From contig MU603044.1 in the NCBI GenBank assembly GCA_025201865.1, positions 1-24,156 of the forward strand: DNA of 24,156 nucleotides. The letters run 5' to 3'. The stretch is from Ramicandelaber brevisporus (Eukaryota > Kickxellomycota > Ramicandelaberales > Ramicandelaberaceae). The position numbers and the translations under genes are program-made. This document shows positions 1 through 7,505 of the stretch, piece by piece. The notes beneath the pieces are model-generated. The model made no database searches. It was not told the DNA's origin and worked only from the letters and a program-made list of their open reading frames with translations. Within the stretch, counting starts at the first letter, position 1. Each line of letters starts with the position of its first letter.

Positions 1-116
1 GAGCAAACACGTCGTGCAGCACGCTGTTGACAGTCAGCACTTGTGCCGCTTCCCGGCGCTTGAGGAACTGCGAGATCTCTTCAAGCAACTCGACCGGCAG
101 CCAGAAGAGCGGCGAT

Positions 117-150
<34 letters not shown>

Positions 151-190
151 CGCCGGTGTCGTTGGTGTCGTTGCTGGCAGCCTTGGTCAT
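1..190 (-). CDS. F-box protein, N-terminal part (cut by window edge)
   Basis: The frame opens at ATG 190-188 and runs without a stop through position 2, so only the first 63 residues are present. After a Ser/Asn/Asp-rich start and an alanine run (residues 14-24, coded by a CAG/CTG-phase repeat), residues 31-43 read LPVELLEEISQFL, followed by a basic stretch and V..NSVLHDVF. This matches the start of an F-box, the roughly 45-residue motif that binds Skp1 in SCF ubiquitin ligases. The substrate-binding part lies outside the window, so no target can be inferred. The gene is downstream of the small cysteine-rich gene on the same strand, with 187 bp between that stop and this ATG. A possible 5'-leader intron sits just upstream (listed separately). 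The F-box call rests on the short motif alone. Confidence 0.72.
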
Positions 191-194
191 CTTG

Positions 195-282
195 CTGTTT
201 GTGTGTGGATTAGCGTGTTTGTTTTTTTTGTTTGTTTCTCTCGTTTGAGCTTTGTTTGTATTAGTGACACCAACTGACTTAC
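195..282 (-). other. Possible 88-nt intron in the 5' leader of the F-box gene
   Basis: On the minus strand a perfect GTAAGT donor (282-277) is followed by a branch-like GCTAATC (about 214-208) and an AAACAG acceptor ending at 195, four bases before the ATG. A second branch-like ACTAATAC lies near 262. Spacing between the nearer branch motif and the acceptor is about 13 nt, typical for fungi. This is a motif reading only. No other gene in the window shows a comparable intron. Confidence 0.35.
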
Positions 283-377
283 GCGAACAATCTCCTCGCA
301 TTCACACCGCAAAGCAAATAGACTCACGAGAAGCTTTGTCTTAAAAAGCACAGTTTAGAAGACAGGTATGAGTGTGT

Positions 378-575
378 TTAGCAGGGCACTTCGCCCTCGC
401 CACAGTCGCCGCAGAAGCAGCAGGTCCTGTAGCACTTGCCGTCAGAGTCCTTGAACTTCGGGCCGCAGCGTGGTGGAGGACATCCAGCCGGAGTCTCCTT
501 GGCTGGGCTGGCTGGGAGGGCAGATACAGCAACAGCCACAATAAGACCGAATGCGATGGCGACAGAGATCTTCAT
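378..575 (-). CDS. Small secreted cysteine-rich protein (65 aa)
   Basis: This is a complete 65-residue frame from ATG 575-573 to TAA 380-378. Residues 1-19 are a clear signal peptide: lysine at position 2, a hydrophobic core of Ala, Val, Ile and Leu, then SALP as the likely cleavage region. The mature part is about 45 residues with eight cysteines at 32, 37, 48, 52, 53, 55, 58 and 65, spaced C-x4-C-x10-C-x3-CC-x-C-x2-C-x6-C, with the last Cys as the C-terminal residue. The even count suggests four disulfides. The CC-x-C-x2-C core could instead bind metal. I do not recognise the family and assign no function; small secreted Cys-rich proteins in fungi range from cell-wall components to effectors. 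The 5' leader is CT-rich, and a TATA-like TATAAGA lies about 140 nt upstream of the ATG. Confidence 0.7.
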   Translation of the reverse strand: MKISVAIAFGLIVAVAVSALPASPAKETPAGCPPPRCGPKFKDSDGKCYRTCCFCGDCGEGEVPC

Positions 576-1447
576 ATGTGCCAGTACGTGAGCTTGCAGA
601 GACAGCAGAAACAGAGAGAAGATGGAAAGGTGGAGAAGTAGATGGTGGAGAAGCGGGTGAATGGATTGCGAGTGATTGAGAATGATGGAAGGAGAGGTGT
701 CGCTGGGCAGCGGATCTTATACGAATCCTTCCAGATACGATCACGCGGTTGAATCGCCAGTGTCAATATTCGCAGCATCAGAGGATCTGGCACATCGGAG
801 TTGCGGCTATCTTGACACTGCTGCAGCAGCTGCGATGGTGATAATGGTGATGATGATGATGGTGGTGGTGGTGATTACAAACTGCCTCAAGGCACGAGTG
901 CGCGGCACCGCATCGTTACTCTGAGAGTAAAAAAGCACGCGGTGGCAATGTAATTAAGCCAAGCTGAAAATAGAAAGCCATGCGGCAACATGTAGCACAG
1001 CTAATATACACGCAGCGGGTGATGTGGTGGATGTGGTGCGTGCAGCGTGTGTTCCCACAACCTGGCGGATCTCGAAAAGAGCCAACTGCCATGAAACTGA
1101 GCTGGGTAACAATGTACCTCAAAACTCGTCTGGGTAACAACTGTTAAATGCATGAGCTGTGTAGGCTGGTGAGGGTGTGAGTGAACACTTTTGACGAAGC
1201 TGAAGATAGATGAGCGGAGAACGCTCAACGTGGCCAGACTGCATCTTCTATACCATCGGTATCCATTGCGCGCTTTATTCAGCCTGGGTCATTTACTTTG
1301 CCGTGGTCGCATATTCTGCACATCACACATGCTCTGATCTACTCTCTATTAATTTGCACTATGACCATGCTATTAAAATGGAAATAAGTACTGTTTAAAT
1401 ACATGATATGAATGCGTTTTCGTAAGATACGTGTTTATGAGTTGAAG
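576..1447. other. Intergenic region, no gene seen
   Basis: This 872-bp gap separates the stop of the CaaX-protein gene (1448) from the start of the cysteine-rich gene (575), both on minus. It holds the CT-rich leader and promoter of the latter (about 576-760), a GATGATGATGGTGGTGGTG-type simple repeat at 835-875, and a direct repeat of CTGGGTAACAA near 1102 and 1129. I found no convincing coding frame, tRNA box pair or hairpin terminator. Confidence 0.5.
715..721 (-). promoter_or_regulatory. TATA-like element of the cysteine-rich gene
   Basis: The minus strand reads TATAAGA here, about 140 nt before the ATG at 575. Between the two lies a strongly CT-rich leader. The position fits a fungal TATA box, but a match this short can arise by chance. 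Confidence 0.3.
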
Positions 1448-2374
1448 TCACATAATTGAGCATGCAGATACCGCTATGCCGAGAGCACCGGCAGCTCGCA
1501 AGCCAGGCGATACCTGTACATGTCCTTCAGCTAGTTCATTTCGCTTCTTGGTGGCCCTGATTTGCGATATCATATTACGAAGAATACTATCCTTCTTGAT
1601 GTTGAAGAACGATGGACCGACAGATGAAAAAAGCAAGTCCAGAATAACAGTATTCCAGAGCAAAATAAAGCCAATCTGTGGATCTGTCACCCACGATTGC
1701 TTAGTTTGAAGAATCATATCTGCTTCTCTCAGTCCGTAATCTTCACCAATCGTTGGTTCAAATGAAGTTGTAGATACAAAGTTGTTGGATGTCTCGTCGC
1801 GACAGTAGATGAGGCTGCCATGTCTAGCATAGGCTTCATGGTTCATATTGTTTACCGTCGTAAGCTTCAACTTTATGCCTTTGTTTCCAGATTCGGTACT
1901 AATGGGTGTGAATAACGAATGATCTCTTGCCAAGCCTGATTGAACATGAACAAGTGGTACTTCAATCATTATCGTCATTCGGTCGCTACCATCAACTTTT
2001 GCAGTTAATGCAATGGTTGACGGCTCTTCAACCTCCCATGTTTTGGTGCACACCAGTTTGATTGACCTGTATCCATCGCTCAGCTGCTGAATCGACCACA
2101 GCTGGCGCTCGTTTGGCTCGCTGGCAAGTCGGCCGGCAGCCAAGCACAGCTGGCGACTACCGTCGGTGGCAGAGCGGCGATACACGTACTCCTGTCGACC
2201 GATGCTGTCGAAGATACCGAACTCCACTGCAGTATCAGCGCCACTGGCCGTAACTGGTCGAACTTTGTACACCGTAGCAGACGGGTGCAGTTGATACTGA
2301 GCTATGCCGTGCACGAATGGCACCGTGTCTCCTGCACTGGCAGCTGCTGGCGTGTATGTAGGGAGTGTTTCCAT
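1448..2374 (-). CDS. CaaX-terminated protein with a possible tubby/LURP-one-like fold (308 aa)
   Basis: The open frame extends to 2479, but the ATG at 2374-2372 (start METLPTYTP) is preferred: the 35 codons before it overlap a short tandem repeat that looks like leader, and purines flank this ATG. The protein is 308 residues and ends SACSIM, a good farnesylation-type CaaX box. The N-terminal half reads as alternating beta-like segments (for example EFGIFDSIGRQEYVY). Near the end of the fold is a hydrophobic segment, DPQIGFILLWNTVILDLLF. A beta-rich body closed by a hydrophobic helix recalls the tubby C-terminal/LURP-one/scramblase superfamily, which often works at membranes, and a lipid anchor would agree with that. 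This family link is weak pattern resemblance; the safe label is an uncharacterised prenylated protein. The short downstream basic segment ends ATKKRNELAEG before the CaaX tail. Confidence 0.6.
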   Translation of the reverse strand: METLPTYTPAAASAGDTVPFVHGIAQYQLHPSATVYKVRPVTASGADTAVEFGIFDSIGRQEYVYRRSATDGSRQLCLAAGRLASEPNERQLWSIQQLSDGYRSIKLVCTKTWEVEEPSTIALTAKVDGSDRMTIMIEVPLVHVQSGLARDHSLFTPISTESGNKGIKLKLTTVNNMNHEAYARHGSLIYCRDETSNNFVSTTSFEPTIGEDYGLREADMILQTKQSWVTDPQIGFILLWNTVILDLLFSSVGPSFFNIKKDSILRNMISQIRATKKRNELAEGHVQVSPGLRAAGALGIAVSACSIM

Positions 2375-2747
2375 AGTTTCGAGGCTTGCTTGTGAGTGGT
2401 TTGTGAGTGGTTTGTGAAACGTAAAGCAAACTGGAAGCACAATTCGCCTTGGCAAACCTGACCATTTTATGAAATACAATCAGTAGAAAGTGTACTATTT
2501 TTAGAACCTGGCTTACAGCGGTCACACAGAGTTTTTAGTACCTGTGTAAGGTTCATCGGATCAACATTAAAGCTCCTTTTGATTAACATCTCCAGCGAAT
2601 CGATTGCAATAAAAATGGCTCCCGTCACAAGACTTTCATTCACTTTTACCTCTTTCAATAAAATACTTTAAAGATTGTTGATAAATAAAAGAATTTAAAC
2701 AGAAAATACCTTTTTATAATATAAAAAAGATGAATGATATCAATGGA
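2375..2747. other. Intergenic region between Brn1 stop and the CaaX-protein start
   Basis: This 373-bp gap holds the AT-rich 3' end of Brn1 (2660-2747 is very A/T-rich on both strands, suitable for 3'-end formation) and the promoter and leader of the CaaX gene. A direct repeat of AAACCACTCAC (two adjacent copies on the minus strand, about 2392-2414) sits just before the chosen ATG. A 63-codon frame at 2467-2658 has no ATG at its start and is treated as doubtful. Confidence 0.5.
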
Positions 2748-5747
2748 TTATGCAGAAGGTGTCATCTCAAGTTCATTTTGATGTTCATTAGAATCCAGTG
2801 GCTGTCGAATTACAAGATCATTCAAGTTGCCGTCGCCTGTGTTTTTAATCTCCAGCCCACGCTCATTAGCCAAATGCAGTAAACATATAAAGCAAAATGG
2901 AACCGTAATATCTTTCAATCTCTTCTCTGAGTATCGATCCTTGAGCGTAGACATGATTGATGTAAAGTTCTTTGGATCTCCATCTGCCTCACCTTGATCT
3001 TGAGTGGCTGCAAACACTTCTCCATCTATAGACTGCTGAGTGTCATTGAGGGATGGAACTGCTGAGGGGGTTTCCGAGAGACCGCGCCAAATGTTATCCT
3101 TGAGACGCTTGAGATCAACATGCTTGGCAACTTTGGTGTACTTGACATGCTGCGCAGTGACTAGTTTGATGTGGGGCAGCATAGTCTTGTCATCAGAGTA
3201 TCCGCCAATTCCAGCCATACCACCGATCATGCCACCACCATCTCCACCAATGCGAGAGAGAGCAGCCAGAGTGTTGGCAATGTCACCACCAGTCGGAGCA
3301 CTAATCGCACCGTCTCCAGCGAGATCCAAAGCATCGTCGTCATCGTCATGTTCATCATTATACCCTGCTTCGTACTCAGTGGCTCCATCATCTGTTCCAA
3401 ATGTAGGCCATCCAGCACCTCCACCTTCGCCATTCATATCCCAACCACCACCTTCTCCTCCATCGCCTCCACTGTCACCATTCTCGCCAAAGTCTTGCTG
3501 AGCGATAACACCCCAGTCATCAGCTGTGCCAAATCGTTCGTGCAAATCTCCACTTCCGTTGGCATTAATGCTTGACTGATTATTGACATGAACTCTTCTG
3601 TTTCCATTGTTTCCAATGACATGCTTCAATCTCATTTTCGGCTTCAAATGCAAACTGAACAAGTTTCGAGAAGTAAACTGTTTTGATTGCGGTGGTAGTA
3701 GATACTCTTTTGATGGCATCGCCTTGACATCTTTAACCAGCATTTTGAGTGAGGCTAATCTACCAGGTGCTGCAAATAATCTCATTGTATCAGGAGCAGG
3801 TGCATTCAAGAAATCAAGTGTAATCACTGCCGCCGCCGCTTTGCTATTCTTTTTGCGGCCATTTGCTGCAGCCACGGCGGAATCATTTTCATCACCATCG
3901 GCTGAAGGTTGCTGGTTAGCAGCGAGTTGACCTTGGCGAGTGCGTAAATAAGGAGCGAGCTTCCAGTGATTCATTTGTTGGCCAGATCCACCCCACATTG
4001 TGTCGAGGAAGTTCAATACATTGGCGACTGACCCATCTAGACCAGAGTCTTCATTATTACTATTAATTGGAACAAACCCAACGCTTCCTCCCATAACGTG
4101 TCCGTTGCTAGTGTCTCCGTTGGCCAGCCCAGAGCCCCAAGGAGCTGCATTGGGATCATCCATCTCATATCCTTCAAATCCATCATCTGGGCCAGGAGCA
4201 TAGCCAGCACCCGGATCGCCTCCTCCACCATCATCAGACCAGGAATCAAAGTGGTCCATGTAGTTAGATGTGGCCATTCCACCAACTCCAAACTGGCTGT
4301 TTACAGCGCCAAATGGCGCCATATTCCCACCTCTGCTATCGTCATCATCATCGTTGTCCTCCAGTAATTGATGTAAAATGCTCATATCAAAAGTAGTATC
4401 TGAACTAAACTCAAATGTAGATAATTGTTGGCAGATTTGCTCATTAGCTTCACTTGATCTCTGGATTTGCTGCAGAATTTCACCTGGAATGCCATTCAAT
4501 TCAATCATCTCGCTAGCATCAGTCTCCTTTGACTCCTCATCTTCTTCTTTGTTAGAACTTTCGTCTTCTTCGTCATCATTTTCACCAGGTAAAATAGCAT
4601 CACGCGAATCCAATATAATTTTGCCATGTCGATCCACTGACAGTCTGTTGAGCAGCATTCCACGCGTGCCGCCTTCATCAAGCTCTGCTGACGTTTTGCG
4701 GAACAATGGATCAATCTCAAATTCCAAGTCTAACTTTGGTAAAGTCACGGCTGCCCAGTTCTTGGCCAGTGTGCTTTCTTGTTTAGCAGCGCCACTTCCA
4801 GCACCTGCACGCTTCTTACCACGCCGAGTAGTTCCACTACCATCGCCACCATCGCCATCATCATCATTGTCATCCATATCACCATCGTTACCATGATTTC
4901 TACGCTTACGCTGAGAGTTCATGGTATCTGTAAGGCCATTCAGTAGTTTGCCAGTTTCTGTGGCCGCAGAATCCACTCTTGATGAATAAACCTTAACAGA
5001 TGCATCCAATGTACAGGAGGCTCTCTGGAAGTTGACTGTGGAGCCATCCATCAATATTCTCATATCTGAAAAGAACTCAATCAGCTGCACTCTCCAAGCA
5101 TTATCTTGGTTAAACTTGTTATCAAATGACAATTTCATCCAAGTCTCATATCGACTCTGTCTCTCTTCTGCTGATAATGCCTGCAATTCTTCCATCTGCT
5201 GTTGCTGCTGCTGCTGTGCACTTGGACTCAGCAAAAATGCAGTTGGAACAATGGTAACTCTTCTACTTGGTGTCTTTGTGCTATGACTGGATGCGGCAGC
5301 GGCAGCGGGTGTTGTTGGAGGGATGCCAGATGAATCCTGATTCAATGCACTCTTGCGTCGGTTGGCCACTGCCGGTGTATTCACTGCGTTGATAATATTG
5401 GTTTCCATTATACTACGGCGATTCCTCGCCTTGCTTTTGCTTTTGCCCTTGCCTTTGCTTTTGCCCTTTGACTTGCGCTTGGCGGTTCTCGAAGCTGTTG
5501 CTGGCGACGGGGTTGCATTCTCTTTACCATCTCCATCAGCATCAGCATCAGCATCAGCATCATCGTTATCGCCATTGATGTCAGAATAGTCGGAATCACT
5601 AAACTCTTGAGTACGACCTCGCTTGTTGGACTCGTTCTCCTGCAAGGCTGCTGCTGAAGCAACCGCCAGTCCATTGGCAGAGTTACGAGAAGAACGAGCA
5701 GAACGAGCAGAGGAGCGCGCTGCTCTGCCACCTGCTGCTACTGCCAT
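2748..5747 (-). CDS. BRN1: Condensin complex subunit 2 (kleisin, Brn1/CAP-H/Barren family)
   Basis: The frame is 999 residues from ATG 5747-5745 to TAA at 2748; the codon just before it is GTG and was not used. Brn1/CAP-H is the kleisin that links Smc2 and Smc4 heads and carries the HEAT subunits in condensin, which compacts mitotic chromosomes. The conserved N-terminal block is at about residues 195-285, with RYETWMKLSFDNKFNQ, then a helix, then LDASVKVYSSRVDS. The C-terminal winged-helix block, with FCFICLLHLANERGLEI, is near residue 950. Length is well above the roughly 750 residues of yeast and human proteins. The excess is low complexity: a KSKGK-type basic repeat (about 88-113), Asp/Glu runs, Gly/Asp-rich inserts and a Q run. 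A KTPSRR site in the N-terminal tail fits the CDK consensus and may allow mitotic phosphorylation. The gene is divergent from primase. Confidence 0.93.
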   Translation of the reverse strand: MAVAAGGRAARSSARSARSSRNSANGLAVASAAALQENESNKRGRTQEFSDSDYSDINGDNDDADADADADGDGKENATPSPATASRTAKRKSKGKSKGKGKSKSKARNRRSIMETNIINAVNTPAVANRRKSALNQDSSGIPPTTPAAAAASSHSTKTPSRRVTIVPTAFLLSPSAQQQQQQQMEELQALSAEERQSRYETWMKLSFDNKFNQDNAWRVQLIEFFSDMRILMDGSTVNFQRASCTLDASVKVYSSRVDSAATETGKLLNGLTDTMNSQRKRRNHGNDGDMDDNDDDGDGGDGSGTTRRGKKRAGAGSGAAKQESTLAKNWAAVTLPKLDLEFEIDPLFRKTSAELDEGGTRGMLLNRLSVDRHGKIILDSRDAILPGENDDEEDESSNKEEDEESKETDASEMIELNGIPGEILQQIQRSSEANEQICQQLSTFEFSSDTTFDMSILHQLLEDNDDDDDSRGGNMAPFGAVNSQFGVGGMATSNYMDHFDSWSDDGGGGDPGAGYAPGPDDGFEGYEMDDPNAAPWGSGLANGDTSNGHVMGGSVGFVPINSNNEDSGLDGSVANVLNFLDTMWGGSGQQMNHWKLAPYLRTRQGQLAANQQPSADGDENDSAVAAANGRKKNSKAAAAVITLDFLNAPAPDTMRLFAAPGRLASLKMLVKDVKAMPSKEYLLPPQSKQFTSRNLFSLHLKPKMRLKHVIGNNGNRRVHVNNQSSINANGSGDLHERFGTADDWGVIAQQDFGENGDSGGDGGEGGGWDMNGEGGGAGWPTFGTDDGATEYEAGYNDEHDDDDDALDLAGDGAISAPTGGDIANTLAALSRIGGDGGGMIGGMAGIGGYSDDKTMLPHIKLVTAQHVKYTKVAKHVDLKRLKDNIWRGLSETPSAVPSLNDTQQSIDGEVFAATQDQGEADGDPKNFTSIMSTLKDRYSEKRLKDITVPFCFICLLHLANERGLEIKNTGDGNLNDLVIRQPLDSNEHQNELEMTPSA

Positions 5748-6062
5748 CACTCTTTGCGTGTGCTGTTGTTTATTTCAGAGTCTTGTTTGCAAAATGATGG
5801 AGGTGATGTAAACAAAGCGAACGAGCCAGCAGAGAGAAAGAAAGAAAGCAACTCAAACACAACAAACAGGGAGAGAGAGAAAGAGAAAGAGAAAGAGAGA
5901 ATATCGAATCAAAACAAACAAACCTTCTCTCTGGACAACAAATAATAACAGAAGCAACAAAAGCAACAACAACGATAACAAAGAAAACAGATCAGCATTT
6001 TCTTCAAAAAGCACAGCATCAAAACGAAAGCAGACAGCCAGACACACAGACACACAGACAGG
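5748..6062. promoter_or_regulatory. Shared divergent promoter of BRN1 and PRI1
   Basis: These 315 bp separate the two ATGs. Forkhead-type motifs occur at 5808-5815 (GTAAACAA, plus) and 5766-5773 (ATAAACAA, minus). The middle is a purine tract, GAGAGAGAGAAAGAGAAAGAG, at about 5870-5900, which is CT-rich on the BRN1 sense strand. The end near PRI1 is A/C-rich with CAGACACACAGACACACAGACAG just before ATG 6063. No clear TATA box is visible for either gene. Confidence 0.55.
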
Positions 6063-7448
6063 ATGAGTGATACACTGCAGTTACAGCTGCGTCAATACTA
6101 CTCGCAGCTATTCCCCGTCAACTCTTACTACGAATGGCTCAACGGTGGTCTCCCTGCTACTGCTACTGCTGCTGCTGGCTCCAGTGCTGTCATTGCTTCG
6201 AGCTCTCAAAGTGCCTCTGACAATACTTCCAGTCACTCTGCCCCAACTCGCCAGTTTACACATCGTGAATTCAGTTTTGAGCTTGCTGGCGGTATCTACA
6301 TGCGATTCCAATCCTTTGCTTCGCCTTCTGATTTCCGCCAAGAGCTACTTCGCAACATTCCTCACAAGATTGACATTGGTGCCATCTACAACTATCGCCC
6401 TCGTGATCGCAAGTCACTGCGTCCCAATGTGTTCCAGCCCGTAGAGAAGGAGCTAGTCTTTGATATTGATATGACTGATTATGATGAGATTCGCACTTGC
6501 TGCAAGGGTGGAGATATCTGCATAAAGTGCTGGACATTTGTTCAAATTGCAATCAAAGTTATCCACGCTGCACTTACTGAAGACTTTGGATTTGAGCAGC
6601 TGCTGTGGGTATTTAGCGGAAGACGTGGAGCGCATTGCTGGGTTAGCGATCCACGTGCCAAGAAGCTGAACAATGAGGGCCGCAAAGCCATTGCTAGCTA
6701 TCTGGAAGTAGTCAAAGGAGGTGCATTGGCCAGTCGCAAAGTTAATCTTTTTGTAGAAGCTGGAGGTAAGCTACATCCACATTTGGAGAGATCTCGCTTA
6801 ATTTGCGAAAAGTACTTTGTTAACACTATACTGGAAGATATGGACATCCTGCGCAAAGAGGGCTCAATCGAGCGTGCGCTGGACGTGTTTCAAAATCCCA
6901 AACTACGTAGCAGCTTGCTAACAAAATGGCAAAATGAACCAAATACAACATCGACTAAACGCTGGTCACAGGTTGAAGAGTTTGTTACACAACAGCAGCA
7001 GCAACAACAACAACAACCGGGCTCTAGTGTTCACCTTTCACAAGTTAGAGACTTCAAAATCCAGTATACATATCCGCGTCTTGATGACAAGGTTACAACG
7101 CAAATCAATCACTTGCTCAAATCACCATTTTGCATTCATCCAAAATCTGGGAAAGTGTGCGTGCCCATTATAATTGAGGAACTGGACACATTTAATCCGA
7201 TGGAAGTACCCACTCTCAGTCAGCTTGAGCAGGAACTGATGGAATTGGCTGAAAAGGGAAGTGCCAGCCGTGGTGATAAGGCTGACTACGAACACACTTC
7301 GCTTAAACCGTACATTGACAACTTTAACAAGTGGCTCATCAAGACTCGCAAGGCTCAAGTTCTCAAGAAGGCTTCCGCCGCCACTGCAACCAACGGTAAG
7401 CGTTCTGTCGCCAATGATGCCATGGCTTCTAATGATTTAGACTTTTAA
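6063..7448 (+). CDS. PRI1: DNA primase catalytic (small) subunit
   Basis: This is a complete 461-residue frame from ATG to TAA. The enzyme makes the RNA primer for DNA polymerase alpha at origins and on the lagging strand. Seen in the sequence: the catalytic FDIDMTD with D134 and D136, the zinc-site cysteines C146, C147, C153 and C156, and the family signature SGRRGAHCW at 185-193 with the nucleotide-contacting basic residues. The C-terminal part carries the conserved LLKSPFCIHPKSGKVCVPI block. Two low-complexity inserts, an Ala/Ser run near residues 30-60 and a nine-Gln run near 310, account for the extra length over the usual 400-420 residues. All key residues are present, so it should be active. 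The stop codon overlaps an AATAAA signal, and the gene converges with uS15m. Confidence 0.95.
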   Translation: MSDTLQLQLRQYYSQLFPVNSYYEWLNGGLPATATAAAGSSAVIASSSQSASDNTSSHSAPTRQFTHREFSFELAGGIYMRFQSFASPSDFRQELLRNIPHKIDIGAIYNYRPRDRKSLRPNVFQPVEKELVFDIDMTDYDEIRTCCKGGDICIKCWTFVQIAIKVIHAALTEDFGFEQLLWVFSGRRGAHCWVSDPRAKKLNNEGRKAIASYLEVVKGGALASRKVNLFVEAGGKLHPHLERSRLICEKYFVNTILEDMDILRKEGSIERALDVFQNPKLRSSLLTKWQNEPNTTSTKRWSQVEEFVTQQQQQQQQQPGSSVHLSQVRDFKIQYTYPRLDDKVTTQINHLLKSPFCIHPKSGKVCVPIIIEELDTFNPMEVPTLSQLEQELMELAEKGSASRGDKADYEHTSLKPYIDNFNKWLIKTRKAQVLKKASAATATNGKRSVANDAMASNDLDF

Positions 7449-7453
7449 ATAAA
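7448..7453 (+). terminator. Poly(A) signal AATAAA overlapping the PRI1 stop
   Basis: The stop codon TAA (7446-7448) shares its last base with AATAAA, so the primase transcript could be cleaved within the 57-bp gap before the opposing uS15m stop. The gap is T-rich downstream of the signal, as expected for 3'-end formation. No equally clear signal is seen for uS15m on the other strand. Confidence 0.45.
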
Positions 7454-7505
7454 AAAGGATTGTTTTTGAAAACAAAACTGATAATGTTTATGTTGTTGCT
7501 ATTAC

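Noticed and set aside
1210-1398. 62-codon plus-strand frame with an ATG and hydrophobic centre
   Set aside because: No clear signal peptide or membrane-segment boundary, no homology I recognise, and isolated in an otherwise featureless gap.
3040-3501. Plus-strand 153-codon Pro/Ser-rich frame inside BRN1
   Set aside because: Mirror of the Gly/Asp-rich insert of the condensin gene; no start context or recognisable domain.
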